Below the pieces are notes generated by a model, which saw only the letters and a program-made list of their open reading frames with translations, made no database searches and was not told the origin of the DNA. A DNA stretch of 20,201 nucleotides from Nitrosospira sp. (lineage in GTDB: Bacteria > Pseudomonadota > Gammaproteobacteria > Burkholderiales > Nitrosomonadaceae). This document shows positions 8,070 through 16,352 of this stretch, piece by piece (the stretch's first letter is position 1; the number at the start of each line of letters is the position of its first letter). The position numbers and the translations under genes were made by a program. The stretch lies in NCBI GenBank assembly GCA_030453055.1, contig JAKDLC010000006.1:1-20201 (forward strand). The letters are read 5' to 3'.

Positions 8070-8743
8070 GATCCCGTCTGAAGTAATTCGCGCACTAACG
8101 GAACGGTGACTTTACGCCCGCGCGCGAGCGAATAGCCGTCAAGCGCGTCGAGCGTAGCCATCAAGGACGCCAAGTCACGGCGTCCATGCCGCAGCAGGTA
8201 GTCGCAAACCTCCCGCGACAGATCGAGCCCGCGGCTCGCGGCATGGCTGGTCATGGCTTGTGTTTTTTCCTCGTCAGTCAATTCATGCACCTGATACACC
8301 AATCCCCATGCCAGGCGCGTGACCAGGTCTTCGCGCAAGGTCAAATGCGCCGGAGGCGCAGGGCCGCTTACCAGCAAAAGCGCGCGGCCCTCGTCGCGAA
8401 TACGGTTATAGAGATTAAACAAACCAATTTGCGCCTTGGCGTTGAGACGATCCACATCATCCACCGTTACACAATCGGCTTCGCCGCCTGCGATGAAATG
8501 CGTATCCGCATCACATGCGAAATACACGGCGCTCATTTTGTTGTGCATGCACATCCCCGCCGCCCCTTGCAGCAAATGGCTTCTGCCGCATCCCACGGCC
8601 CCCCATAGATAGACAAAGCGCTCTCGCTCCCGTCCCGCCATGATATTGCCCAAGGTCTGCAACAGCTCGGCATTGCGTCCCGGCACGAAATTAGCCAGCG
8701 TGGGTGGCCGCGACGGGGCGATGTCCAGCACCAGTTGCTTCAT
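8066..8743 (-). CDS. hda: DnaA regulatory inactivator Hda
   Basis: A 225-residue DnaA-like AAA+ protein without the DnaA DNA-binding domain. Hda, together with the DNA-loaded beta clamp, stimulates ATP hydrolysis by DnaA and so limits re-initiation of replication. The N-terminal QLVLDI (3-8) matches the clamp-binding motif of Hda. The P-loop is variant, [12 protein letters not shown] at 47-58, the Walker B region is VTVDDVDRL at 92-100, and a sensor/arginine-finger region follows around LREDLVTRL. Transcribed divergently from purM, with 148 bases between the starts. A generic DnaA-related ATPase is the alternative, but the clamp motif and context favour Hda. Confidence 0.9.
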   Translation of the reverse strand: MKQLVLDIAPSRPPTLANFVPGRNAELLQTLGNIMAGRERERFVYLWGAVGCGRSHLLQGAAGMCMHNKMSAVYFACDADTHFIAGGEADCVTVDDVDRLNAKAQIGLFNLYNRIRDEGRALLLVSGPAPPAHLTLREDLVTRLAWGLVYQVHELTDEEKTQAMTSHAASRGLDLSREVCDYLLRHGRRDLASLMATLDALDGYSLARGRKVTVPLVRELLQTGS

Positions 8744-8865
8744 TACGATTACGAACGATGGAGATTGTCGCCCCTGTATGGCTTGCGCACAGGACGCAAC
8801 CGTACAAACGGGGCTCGCACCGATGGATGGCGCAAATCACGGAAGTGTTCGGGAATCATTTACGG

Positions 8866-8871
8866 TAAAAT
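8866..8871 (+). promoter_or_regulatory. Candidate -10 box for purM
   Basis: TAAAAT matches the sigma70 -10 consensus at five of six positions and ends 20 bases before the chosen purM start. No good -35 box lies 16-18 bases upstream, so this is a weak call. thiD has the same hexamer at the same distance from its start. Confidence 0.3.
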
Positions 8872-8891
8872 TACGCTCCTTGAAAAGCAGC

Positions 8892-9980
8892 ATGCTATCC
8901 GCAACGGTGCGAGAACTCAACTTGACTTCATCCAAACCCGGAAATCCCGACGCTATCCGGTTGTCCTACCGCGAGGCGGGCGTGGACATCGATGCGGGTG
9001 ACCGCCTGGTGGAAAACATCAAGCCCTACGCGAAGTGTACCATGCGCCCGGAAGTGCTTGCAGGCATAGGCGGCTTCGGAGCGCTGTTCGAAATCTCCGG
9101 AAATTACCGCAATCCGGTGCTGGTATCGGGCACCGATGGCGTGGGTACCAAATTGAAGCTCGCATTCCGGCTCGACAAACATGACAGCGTCGGTATAGAC
9201 CTGGTGGCAATGAGCGTCAACGATATTCTGGTACAAGGCGCGGAACCGCTGTTCTTCCTGGACTACTTTGCCTGCGGCCGACTGGACGTGGATACCGCGA
9301 CGCGGGTCGTCAAGGGTATCGCAACGGGTTGCGAACAGGCGGGGTGCGCCCTGATTGGCGGGGAGACCGCCGAAATGCCAGGCATGTACCCGGAGGGAGA
9401 ATACGACCTTGCCGGTTTCGCGGTAGGCGTGGTGGAGAAAGAACAACTCATCACCGGTTTAACCATCCGGGAAGGTGATGCGGTAATCGGACTTGCTTCC
9501 AGCGGCGCCCATTCCAACGGTTATTCGCTGATTCGCAGGATCGTTGAAAAAAATAACGTGGACTTGTCAGCCAATTTCCACGGTAAAGCGTTAGGAGAGG
9601 TAATAATGGAGCCGACCCGCATTTACGTAAAACCGATGCTCGAATTGATGAAGCGTCTGCCGGTCAAAGGGTTGGCTCACATAACCGGTGGCGGGCTGGT
9701 GGAAAACATTCCGCGCGTCTTGCCCGAAGGTGTCGCCGCGGTACTGCAAAAAGAAGCGTGGGATATGCCACCGCTTTTCCGCTGGCTGCAACGGCAAGGC
9801 AACGTGAGCGACAGTGAAATGCACCGTGTATTCAATTGCGGCATCGGCATGGCGTTGATCGTAGCGCCGGAACTTGCCGAGCGCGCGATGAAGATATTGA
9901 AATCCGCGGGCGAGACTGTGTGGCGCATCGGCATAATACGACCACGCCATACCAATGAGGCGCAGACGATCATTGAATGA
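8892..9980 (+). CDS. purM: Phosphoribosylformylglycinamidine cyclo-ligase (AIR synthetase)
   Basis: Fifth step of purine synthesis: ATP-dependent ring closure of FGAM to AIR. The protein is closely similar to E. coli PurM through its length, with [15 protein letters not shown] at 26-40, [13 protein letters not shown] at 78-90 (ATP/substrate loop), [16 protein letters not shown] at 110-125, [11 protein letters not shown] at 156-166 and [16 protein letters not shown] further on. I chose the ATG at 8892, which gives 362 residues; the conserved fold starts at about residue 24, so a GTG at 8907 or a TTG at 8922 are alternatives. The frame is open upstream to 8640, but that part overlaps hda and has no family character. 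purN follows 36 bases downstream. Confidence 0.96.
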   Translation: MLSATVRELNLTSSKPGNPDAIRLSYREAGVDIDAGDRLVENIKPYAKCTMRPEVLAGIGGFGALFEISGNYRNPVLVSGTDGVGTKLKLAFRLDKHDSVGIDLVAMSVNDILVQGAEPLFFLDYFACGRLDVDTATRVVKGIATGCEQAGCALIGGETAEMPGMYPEGEYDLAGFAVGVVEKEQLITGLTIREGDAVIGLASSGAHSNGYSLIRRIVEKNNVDLSANFHGKALGEVIMEPTRIYVKPMLELMKRLPVKGLAHITGGGLVENIPRVLPEGVAAVLQKEAWDMPPLFRWLQRQGNVSDSEMHRVFNCGIGMALIVAPELAERAMKILKSAGETVWRIGIIRPRHTNEAQTIIE

Positions 9981-10016
9981 GCGGCAAAGTAAGCGGCAAA
10001 ATGATCGGCTGACATA

Positions 10017-10655
10017 ATGAAATCCCTTGTCATCCTCATCTCGGGTCGCGGCAGCAACATGCAGGCGCTGATCGAAGCAAGGCTCCCGACCCGAATAGCT
10101 GCGGTCATCAGCGACAGGCCGGATGCCGCCGGGCTGGAGATCGCAAAAATGTACGGATTTGAAACAAAGGTACTGGATCCGCGGTCTTATTCCCTTCGCG
10201 AGGCGTTCGACACCGTCTTGGCGGAAACAATCGATGCTTACGAGCCGGACCTGATAGCACTCGCCGGTTTTATGCGCATTCTGGGAGACGGCTTCGTCAA
10301 CCGTTATCGCGGAAAGCTGATGAATGTTCACCCGTCACTGTTACCCGCTTATCCGGGTCTCGGCACACATAGCCGGGCGTTGAGAGAAGGCGTGAAAATA
10401 CACGGCTGCACAGTACATTTCGTGACGCCGCGGGTGGACCACGGCCCGATTATTATTCAGTCCGCGGTCCAGGTATTACCGGACGACACCGAAGAAACCC
10501 TCGCGACACGGGTATTGCAACAGGAACATCGTATTTACCCCGAAGCCGTGCGCTGGTTTATGGAGGGCCGGCTGAAGCTTTCGGATAATCGTGTCGAAGT
10601 GAGTAACGCCGTAATCAACGGTTCAGTTTTATTTTCTCCGGGACTACACCAATGA
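10017..10655 (+). CDS. purN: Phosphoribosylglycinamide formyltransferase
   Basis: GAR transformylase, third step of purine synthesis, using 10-formyltetrahydrofolate. At 212 residues it is the family size. The N-terminal loop LISGRGSNMQALIEA (8-22) binds the substrate phosphate. The catalytic triad is N103 and H105 in MNVHPSLLPAYPG and D141 in VDHGPII, corresponding to N106, H108 and D144 of E. coli. It lies 36 bases after purM, and its stop overlaps the next start as ATGA at 10652-10655. The C-terminal 20 residues extend a little beyond the conserved core. Confidence 0.96.
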   Translation: MKSLVILISGRGSNMQALIEARLPTRIAAVISDRPDAAGLEIAKMYGFETKVLDPRSYSLREAFDTVLAETIDAYEPDLIALAGFMRILGDGFVNRYRGKLMNVHPSLLPAYPGLGTHSRALREGVKIHGCTVHFVTPRVDHGPIIIQSAVQVLPDDTEETLATRVLQQEHRIYPEAVRWFMEGRLKLSDNRVEVSNAVINGSVLFSPGLHQ

Positions 10656-11371
10656 AATACTTACCTGTTGTCTTATCGTGGGGACTCAGCTTTTTCGCTT
10701 TTTCCGCTTTTGCCGCTGATATTCCCGCCCGTATCGACATCAGCTATTCGATAACATCCGGCGCCCTGGAAGGTGAGGTGAATGATACCTTGGAAATCAG
10801 ACGCAGAAGCGGTACGCGCAGCTATGCAATCAGCAGTGAAGCGCGCGCTACAGGCCTGTTGTCGCTGACACAACCGGATCCTGTCATGCAAGATAGCGAG
10901 GGCATCGTCACCGCGCAGGGGTCGTTGCGCCCTGGTCGATTTTCCGATCAGCATGGCAAAAGGCTGCCGAAAATAGCCATCTTCGATTGGGGCAAGAACG
11001 TGCTTACCCTTCAATATAAAGGCAGGGAAGAGCAAAAAGCCCTGCCCCCCAATGCTCACGACCGACTGAGCTTGCTCTACAACTTCGTTTTCTCTCCACT
11101 CTCCGGCCAGGTCGTCGACTTGCATGAAACCGATGGCAAAAGGCTGGAAGTGGTACGCTATACCGTTAGCAGGGAAATCCTCGAAACGCCGATAGGCAAG
11201 CTCGAAACGATCGTCCTGACGAAGCAGAAGGAAAACAACGGCGATCGCGACAAAAAAATCTGGCTTGCGGTCGATCATTACATGCTGCCGGTACGTATAG
11301 TCGCCAAGCAGAAAATCGGATTGGTGACAGACCAGATGGTCACAAAAATCAACTATATCGATAACCCCTGA
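10652..11371 (+). CDS. DUF3108 periplasmic protein
   Basis: A 239-residue exported protein. Residues 1-21 are a clear signal peptide (K2, hydrophobic core, cleavage near AFA). The mature part is beta-rich and follows the DUF3108 pattern: an opening YSITSG, a middle PGRFSDQHGKR segment, DRLSLLYNFVFSP, and a C-terminal KIWLAVDHYMLPVRI block. Its function is unknown; members are usually small periplasmic barrel-like proteins. The start overlaps the purN stop by ATGA, an arrangement common in betaproteobacteria, which suggests translational coupling rather than a role in purine synthesis. Confidence 0.85.
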   Translation: MKYLPVVLSWGLSFFAFSAFAADIPARIDISYSITSGALEGEVNDTLEIRRRSGTRSYAISSEARATGLLSLTQPDPVMQDSEGIVTAQGSLRPGRFSDQHGKRLPKIAIFDWGKNVLTLQYKGREEQKALPPNAHDRLSLLYNFVFSPLSGQVVDLHETDGKRLEVVRYTVSREILETPIGKLETIVLTKQKENNGDRDKKIWLAVDHYMLPVRIVAKQKIGLVTDQMVTKINYIDNP

Positions 11372-11457
11372 ATCGCTAAAGCAAGACGCGTGCGCCGACT
11401 TGAAATCGCGAGAGTAACAGGCCGCTCTCCCGGCCGACCGGTGGTTTAGGATAATGG

Positions 11458-12714
11458 ATGCGTCTTACCCCTGCTCATCTTGACATGGCGGCCGCTGCAC
11501 TGCGGGCCGTATTGCCGCTGGAACACCCTGCTGATTCGATACTGCGGCGTTTTTTCCGTGAGAATCCGAAGCTGGGCGCAAATGATCGGGCGTTTATTGC
11601 CGAATCCATATTCGGCATTTTGCGTCACCGCTTCTTTCTTGAGTCCGTTGCCGGCGCTCCCACGCCCCGTTCACTGTTGCTGGCATACCTGGTCAGGTTT
11701 CAGGGCTTGAATTTGCGCGAGCTGCTGCCGCTGGTCAGCGAGGCCGAAGCAAAGCGACTCGCCGGAACCAAGGCGGTGACGCCGGAATCGCAACCGCTTG
11801 CTATTCGTGCTGAATTCCCCGAATGGCTGGTGGAAAAGCTGCGCCGCTTCATGCCGGATATCGAGGTCCTCAACCTGGGACGTTCGTTGCAGCAGCCTGC
11901 ATCACTTGATTTACGCGTCAATACGCAACTTGCCAGCCGCGAGGAGGTACTTGCGTCATTAAGCAAAGGCGGGCTTGAAGGCAATTTCACTCCGTATTCT
12001 CCTGTCGGCATCCGCCTTGCCGGCAAGCCCGCCATCAACCGCCACGAACTGTTCCTCACCGGCAAAGTGGAAGTTCAGGATGAAGGCAGCCAACTGCTGG
12101 GTTATTTGCTCGCGCCGAAGCGCAGCGATATGGTGGTTGATTTCTGTGCGGGAGCCGGGGGCAAGACGCTGATGCTGGGTGCGCTGATGCGTTCACAAGG
12201 ACGCATCTATGCTTTCGATATTTCCGAAAAACGGCTGAACAACCTTAAGCCGCGCCTCAAGCGCTCCGGCTTATCCAACCTGTATCCGCAGCGTATCGCC
12301 AACGAAAATGACATCAAGGTGAAACGCCTGACGGGGAAGATCGACCGGGTATTGGTGGATGCACCATGCAGCGGGCTGGGAACACTACGCCGCAATCCTG
12401 ATTTGAAATGGCGGCAGTCTCCCCGGAGCATTGAAGATATCAAGCGCAAGCAGGCGGCGATTCTGTTGTCCGCGGCGAACCTGTTGAAGCCAGGCGGTAG
12501 GCTGATTTACGCCACCTGCAGCTTCTTGCCGGAGGAGAACCAGGAAATCGTCGAGCGCTTTCTCGGCAGCCACCCCCAGTTCATGCTGCTGAATTGCGCC
12601 GAACTTTTGATGCGGCAAAAAATTCCGCTCGATACCGGCGTACACTTGCAATTATCGCCCGTCCTGCACGGCACGGATGGTTTTTTCGCCGCTGCGCTGG
12701 AACTGAAGAAATGA
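11458..12714 (+). CDS. RsmB/NOP-family RNA (cytosine-5) methyltransferase
   Basis: A 418-residue SAM-dependent methyltransferase of the RsmB/NOP2 group, predicted to methylate a cytosine C5 in rRNA or tRNA. The SAM-binding motif is VVDFCAGAGGKT at 226-237. Both family cysteines are present: C304 in DAPCSGLGTLRRNP (motif IV) and C354 in TCSFLPEEN (motif VI, the covalent nucleophile by homology). The N-terminal 130 residues are helical and may correspond to a reduced NusB-like domain. The usual rsmB gene sits beside fmt, whereas this one follows purN-DUF3108, so it may be a paralogue with a different target. The ATG at 11458 follows an 86-base gap. Confidence 0.92.
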   Translation: MRLTPAHLDMAAAALRAVLPLEHPADSILRRFFRENPKLGANDRAFIAESIFGILRHRFFLESVAGAPTPRSLLLAYLVRFQGLNLRELLPLVSEAEAKRLAGTKAVTPESQPLAIRAEFPEWLVEKLRRFMPDIEVLNLGRSLQQPASLDLRVNTQLASREEVLASLSKGGLEGNFTPYSPVGIRLAGKPAINRHELFLTGKVEVQDEGSQLLGYLLAPKRSDMVVDFCAGAGGKTLMLGALMRSQGRIYAFDISEKRLNNLKPRLKRSGLSNLYPQRIANENDIKVKRLTGKIDRVLVDAPCSGLGTLRRNPDLKWRQSPRSIEDIKRKQAAILLSAANLLKPGGRLIYATCSFLPEENQEIVERFLGSHPQFMLLNCAELLMRQKIPLDTGVHLQLSPVLHGTDGFFAAALELKK

Positions 12715-12813
12715 CATTTGCGATCCGGGGCGCATTGCCATGACACGCCGCGGCAGGCTTGCCCCGCCCTGCCGGAATTTATTTCGGCGCACGCGCAGTT
12801 CCGGCACTACTTT

Positions 12814-14103
12814 ATGCAATCCGACAGCGAATTCCAAAGTCTGCTCCGTAGCCTGATCATCCATGCACAGGAAATCAGTGTCCTGTGGCAGCTTGCCGTG
12901 CTGTTTGCGAGTCTGGGGTTCGCATGGCTGCTGCAACGGCAGTTCAGGCAACGCATCCCAACGCAGGTAAGCACCGGCGGCCCGCTGAAGATCGGCGTGA
13001 ACAGCATGAGCCGGCTTACGTTCCCCCTATTTGCGCTTGCCCTGGTCATTCCCGGCAGATGGATGCTGCATCACTGGTATTCGACGCATCTTCTCAACAT
13101 CGTTATCCCGTTGTTGTTTGCGCTCGCGCTGATTCGCGCGGTTGTCTACATGCTGCGGCGAGGGTTTTCCAGTCAGGCGTGGCTGCATCCATGGGAGCGT
13201 TTCATCGGCTGGGCCGTGTGGATCGGAGTGGCGCTCTACATAACAGGACTGTTGCCGGGAATTCTAACGCTTCTCGATGATGTTTCTTTTCACGTCGGCC
13301 AGCAGCGCTTTTCGGTATTGCTGATCGCGCAAGGAATCCTCGCATTTACGGCCAGCATGCTGTTGGCGTTTTGGCTCGCCAGTTCGTTTGAAACGCGCGT
13401 CATGAAAGCCGAGGCGCTGGATATCAACCAGCGGGTGATCCTGTCGAAAATTACCCGCATTATTCTGATTGTTGTGGGTACGCTGATTGCGCTGCCCATG
13501 ATCGGGGTAGACATTACCGTGCTGTCCGTTTTCGGGGGTGCGCTGGGCGTCGGGCTCGGGTTGAGCTTACGGAAAATTGCGAGCAACTATATAAGCGGCT
13601 TCATCATTCTTCTGGATCGATCGCTGCGAATCGGCGATGTCGTCACCGTGGAGAATCGCAAAGGTGAGGTGACCGCGCTCACCACGCGATACGTGGTGCT
13701 CAAAGTCGACGACGGCACGGAAGCGCTTATACCCAATGATACTTTCATTACTTCAACCGTTGTCAGCCAGACTTATTCGGACCACCGGATACGTTTAGTT
13801 TTGCCGATTCAGATCAGTTATACAAGCCCTATTGATGTCGCCATGAACATCATGCTGGACGCTGCGAAAAAACAACAACAGATATTGCCCGACCCTGAGC
13901 CGGTCGTATTCCTCAGGGAATTCGCCGATAGTGGAATCAATCTGGAATTGATTGTCTGGGTAGAGGATCCAGAAGGCGGGGCACTCCGGCTACGCTCCAG
14001 CCTGAACCTTGATATCTGGTCGGAATTTCAGAAAAACGGCATCGACGTTCCCTTTCCTCAACGAGAAGTGCGACTCGTGCGGCCAGCCAAATCGGGAGGT
14101 TAG
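12814..14103 (+). CDS. MscS-family mechanosensitive ion channel
   Basis: A 429-residue inner-membrane protein. Six hydrophobic helices are visible at about 25-40, 70-81, 93-114, 130-150, 166-189 and 213-231. They are followed by the Gly/Ala-rich pore helix GGALGVGLGLSLRKIASN at 241-258 and the beta domain opening DRSLRIGDVVTVENRKGEV, then the NDTFITSTVV motif. This order is diagnostic of MscS-type channels, which release solutes under osmotic downshift. With six helices it belongs to the mid-sized, YbdG/YnaI-like class rather than minimal MscS. I start at ATG 12814; the frame is open back to a TTG at 12718, but the intervening 32 residues look non-coding. No good ribosome site is seen. Confidence 0.92.
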   Translation: MQSDSEFQSLLRSLIIHAQEISVLWQLAVLFASLGFAWLLQRQFRQRIPTQVSTGGPLKIGVNSMSRLTFPLFALALVIPGRWMLHHWYSTHLLNIVIPLLFALALIRAVVYMLRRGFSSQAWLHPWERFIGWAVWIGVALYITGLLPGILTLLDDVSFHVGQQRFSVLLIAQGILAFTASMLLAFWLASSFETRVMKAEALDINQRVILSKITRIILIVVGTLIALPMIGVDITVLSVFGGALGVGLGLSLRKIASNYISGFIILLDRSLRIGDVVTVENRKGEVTALTTRYVVLKVDDGTEALIPNDTFITSTVVSQTYSDHRIRLVLPIQISYTSPIDVAMNIMLDAAKKQQQILPDPEPVVFLREFADSGINLELIVWVEDPEGGALRLRSSLNLDIWSEFQKNGIDVPFPQREVRLVRPAKSGG

Positions 14104-14188
14104 CGGCGGCGTGAAGTTGAGCCTTTTGCCGAGATAAGGGTCAATAAGGATCAAACCCGGATCGAAGTCCAGCCATTTTCATGAACGG

Positions 14189-14578
14189 TTAACCCGTCTT
14201 TTTCTGTATGAACTCGATCTTGTAACCGTCCGGATCTTCCACGAATGCAATCACGGTGGCGCCATGTTTCATGGGCCCCGCTTCGCGCGTCACTTTACCG
14301 CCACGCTCTTTTACCGCTTCACAGGTCTGATAGGCATCGTCCACTTCTATGGCAATATGTCCGTAGCCAGCACCCAAATCGTATTTTTTTATGTCCCAGT
14401 TGTGGGTCAATTCCAGAACTGCGCCATCCGTCTCATCCTGATAGCCGACAAACGCCAGGGTAAATTTTCCCTCGGGATAGTCCCTTCGACGCAGCAGTTT
14501 CATCCCGAGCACATCGGTGTAGAAGGCAATGGATTTTTCCAGATCGCCGACTCGCAGCATGGTATGCAGAATACGCAT
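14189..14578 (-). CDS. gloA: Lactoylglutathione lyase (glyoxalase I)
   Basis: A 129-residue glyoxalase I, converting the methylglyoxal-glutathione hemithioacetal to S-lactoylglutathione. All four metal ligands known from E. coli GloA are at the same positions: H5, E56, H74 and E122. The family blocks [20 protein letters not shown] (7-26) and [12 protein letters not shown] (114-125) are intact. GGGGGA precedes the ATG at good distance and acts as ribosome site. It is the second gene after rubredoxin, with 18 bases between them, so they are likely co-transcribed. It converges on the MscS gene. Confidence 0.97.
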   Translation of the reverse strand: MRILHTMLRVGDLEKSIAFYTDVLGMKLLRRRDYPEGKFTLAFVGYQDETDGAVLELTHNWDIKKYDLGAGYGHIAIEVDDAYQTCEAVKERGGKVTREAGPMKHGATVIAFVEDPDGYKIEFIQKKTG

Positions 14579-14596
14579 TTAAATTTCCCCCATTTT

Positions 14597-14785
14597 TTAA
14601 ATTTCCACCATCTCGAAATCTTCCTTGCGCGCGGCGCATTCCGGACAAGTCCAGTTCATCGGCACGTCTTCCCACCTTGTGCCGGGAGGAATGCCTTCTT
14701 CCGGCGATCCTTCGGCTTCGTCGTAGATGAAGCCGCAAATGAGGCACATGTAACAACGGTAAGCGCGAACTTCAGTCGTGGGCAT
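14597..14785 (-). CDS. Rubredoxin
   Basis: A 62-residue iron-sulfur electron carrier. The single Fe is held by four cysteines in CLICG (C14, C17) and CPEC (C47, C50). The surrounding [20 protein letters not shown] and [19 protein letters not shown] are typical of rubredoxins, including the aromatic core (Y21, W38, W45). The N-terminus is about nine residues longer than the shortest rubredoxins, and M13 would be an alternative start. An extra cysteine, C11, lies just before the first ligand. No good Shine-Dalgarno site precedes the ATG. It is transcribed divergently from thiD across 45 bases. Confidence 0.95.
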   Translation of the reverse strand: MPTTEVRAYRCYMCLICGFIYDEAEGSPEEGIPPGTRWEDVPMNWTCPECAARKEDFEMVEI

Positions 14786-14804
14786 GATGAAGGTAATTTG
14801 GGTT

Positions 14805-14819
14805 AAAATGTTATTTTAC
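14805..14819 (+). promoter_or_regulatory. AT-rich inverted repeat with -10-like box between rubredoxin and thiD
   Basis: TAAAAT (14805-14810) and ATTTTA (14814-14819) form a perfect 6-bp inverted repeat around GTT in the 45-base divergent gap. Read on either strand it provides a TAAAAT -10 box, so it may serve thiD (20 bases from the ATG) and rubredoxin. No good -35 box is visible for either. It is too short for a TPP riboswitch. Confidence 0.3.
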
Positions 14820-14830
14820 GGTATTAGCCT

Positions 14831-15712
14831 ATGTGTCAGCCACCCCCTATCGTACTTTCTTTCGCGGCTAGCGACTCCAGTGGCGGCGCCGGTGTTCAGG
14901 CCGATATTCTCACTCTTGCCAGCATGGGTTGTCACCCTTTGTCAGTCATCACCGCCATCACTGTGCAGGATACCGCGGGAGTAGACGATGTCATGCCGCT
15001 CGATCCGGAATGGGTGGCGGATCAGGCCCGTGCCGTTCTGGAAGACATGCCGGTACATGTTTTCAAGATCGGGATGCTGGGCAGCGTCGAAATCATCGCA
15101 GCCATTGCCGAAGTGATTTCCGATTATCCCGACATCCCGCTGGTGCTGGACCCGGTGCTGGCGTCGGGCCGCGGCGACGAACTCGCCAGCGAAGATATGG
15201 TAATGGCGATGCGCGAGCTGTTGCTTCCCCAGGCGACCATCATCACGCCCAACAGCATGGAAGCGCGGCGGCTCGCACAGGATGATGATGATGATGAGGA
15301 TGAGGATGAGGATGAGGATGACGATGACACACCGTCTTTGAGTCGGTGCGCAGTCCGGCTTTTGCAGATGGGCTGCGAATATGTGCTGATCACCGGAACT
15401 CACGAAAATACTTCACAGGTGGTTAACAATCTTTATGGAACCGATGGCGTTATACGTACGGATGCGTGGCAGCGGCTGGCAGGCTCGTACCATGGATCCG
15501 GCTGCACACTCGCCTCAGCCATCGCCGCTGCGCTTGCCAATGGTTTGCCGGTCGCCGAGGGAGTGTATGAAGCGCAAGCGTATACCTGGCAATCGTTAAA
15601 ATCCGGTTTCCGTCCGGGGATGGGACAGTATCTGCCCGACCGCTTATTCTGGGCTCGCGATGAGACGGATGCTGCAGATGGAGATAAGGCGAATGATGCG
15701 GCCAGGCGTTGA
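14831..15712 (+). CDS. thiD: Hydroxymethylpyrimidine/phosphomethylpyrimidine kinase with acidic insert
   Basis: Ribokinase-fold kinase that phosphorylates HMP and then HMP-P to HMP-PP for thiamine synthesis. The substrate region [16 protein letters not shown] (11-26) and the anion-hole/catalytic block [10 protein letters not shown] (221-230) are both present, as are KIGMLG (79-84) and ITPNSMEA (138-145). At 293 residues it is longer than E. coli ThiD (266). The excess comes from a run of 16 Asp/Glu residues at 151-166, placed in the loop after [13 protein letters not shown], and from a C-terminal tail beyond residue 280. The acidic run is encoded by a microsatellite (listed separately). thiE overlaps the 3' end by 20 bases. 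Confidence 0.95.
   Translation: MCQPPPIVLSFAASDSSGGAGVQADILTLASMGCHPLSVITAITVQDTAGVDDVMPLDPEWVADQARAVLEDMPVHVFKIGMLGSVEIIAAIAEVISDYPDIPLVLDPVLASGRGDELASEDMVMAMRELLLPQATIITPNSMEARRLAQDDDDDEDEDEDEDDDDTPSLSRCAVRLLQMGCEYVLITGTHENTSQVVNNLYGTDGVIRTDAWQRLAGSYHGSGCTLASAIAAALANGLPVAEGVYEAQAYTWQSLKSGFRPGMGQYLPDRLFWARDETDAADGDKANDAARR
15281..15328 (+). repeat. In-frame GAT/GAGGAT microsatellite in thiD
   Basis: Five GAT units (15281-15295), then four GAGGAT units (15296-15319), then GAC-GAT-GAC. Every unit is a multiple of three, so gain or loss of units keeps the thiD frame. It encodes [16 protein letters not shown]. Tracts like this can change length by replication slippage. Confidence 0.95.
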
Positions 15713-16352
15713 CGGTCTGTATGCAATCACGCCGGACGCGCCTGATACCGTCAAACTGGTTACAATGACGCAGCAAGTCCTGGAAGGCGGGGCGCGGACG
15801 GTCCAATATCGAAACAAGACAGCGAATATCGCGCTGCGGTTGGAGCAGGCTCGTTTGCTTGCTCATCTTAGCCGGAAATTCAACGTACCCCTCATCGTCA
15901 ACGATCATCCTGACCTTGCCGTCGAGATAGGCGCTCATGGCGTGCATTTGGGACGGGAAGACGCCTCCATAGCCGAGGCGCGACGGAAGCTCGGGCCTGG
16001 AAAGATTATTGGGGTTTCATGTTACGACCGGCTGGCGCTTGCCGAGGAAGCCGAGCGTCAAGGCGCGGACTATGTCGCATTCGGCGCTTTTTTTGCTTCT
16101 GTCACCAAGCCCGGTGCGGCAGCCGCTTCCATTGATTTTCTGCTTCATGCAAAGCGAAAACTGCGTATTCCCGTTGTCGCCATTGGCGGCATTACTTCGA
16201 CCAACGCGATGAAGCTAATAAATGCAGGCGCCGGCGCGGTGGCGGTGAGCAACGCTCTGTTTGGCGCCCGCGACATTCGGTCGGCAGCTGAGAAATTTTC
16301 GCGCTTGTTTCCCATTCTTCATGATTATGAGTTAGCAAATGACCTCACGTAA
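15693..16352 (+). CDS. thiE: Thiamine-phosphate synthase
   Basis: TIM-barrel enzyme joining HMP-PP and the thiazole phosphate to form thiamine phosphate. Numbered from ATG 15693 (219 residues), the family blocks are VQYRNK (37-42), [10 protein letters not shown] (67-76, pyrophosphate/Mg site), GVHLGRED (83-90), ASVTKPGA (135-142) and AIGGITSTN (163-171). The frame is open to 15660 inside thiD, but AAGG at 15686-15689 and an upstream GGAGAT favour one of the paired ATGs at 15693 or 15696. The stop at 16350-16352 lies 14 bases inside hemL, so thiD, thiE and hemL form one tightly overlapped unit. Confidence 0.95.
   Translation: MMRPGVDGLYAITPDAPDTVKLVTMTQQVLEGGARTVQYRNKTANIALRLEQARLLAHLSRKFNVPLIVNDHPDLAVEIGAHGVHLGREDASIAEARRKLGPGKIIGVSCYDRLALAEEAERQGADYVAFGAFFASVTKPGAAAASIDFLLHAKRKLRIPVVAIGGITSTNAMKLINAGAGAVAVSNALFGARDIRSAAEKFSRLFPILHDYELANDLT

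Noticed and set aside
8640..8891. In-frame N-terminal extension of purM
   Set aside because: It overlaps the hda coding start and shows no similarity to PurM, whose conserved part begins after 8892.
11420..11435. GGCCG-CGGCC hairpin between DUF3108 and the methyltransferase
   Set aside because: A five-pair GC stem without a T-run is expected by chance in GC-rich DNA.
14185..14203. Hairpin followed by five T residues after the MscS gene
   Set aside because: The stem is only four base pairs and lies partly inside gloA, too weak to call a terminator.
14786..14830. Possible TPP riboswitch before thiD
   Set aside because: The gap is only 45 bases and has none of the THI-element conserved sequence.
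15124..15393. Minus-strand frame with a long poly-serine run
   Set aside because: The serines come from the complement of the GAT/GAG microsatellite in thiD; the rest has no protein character.
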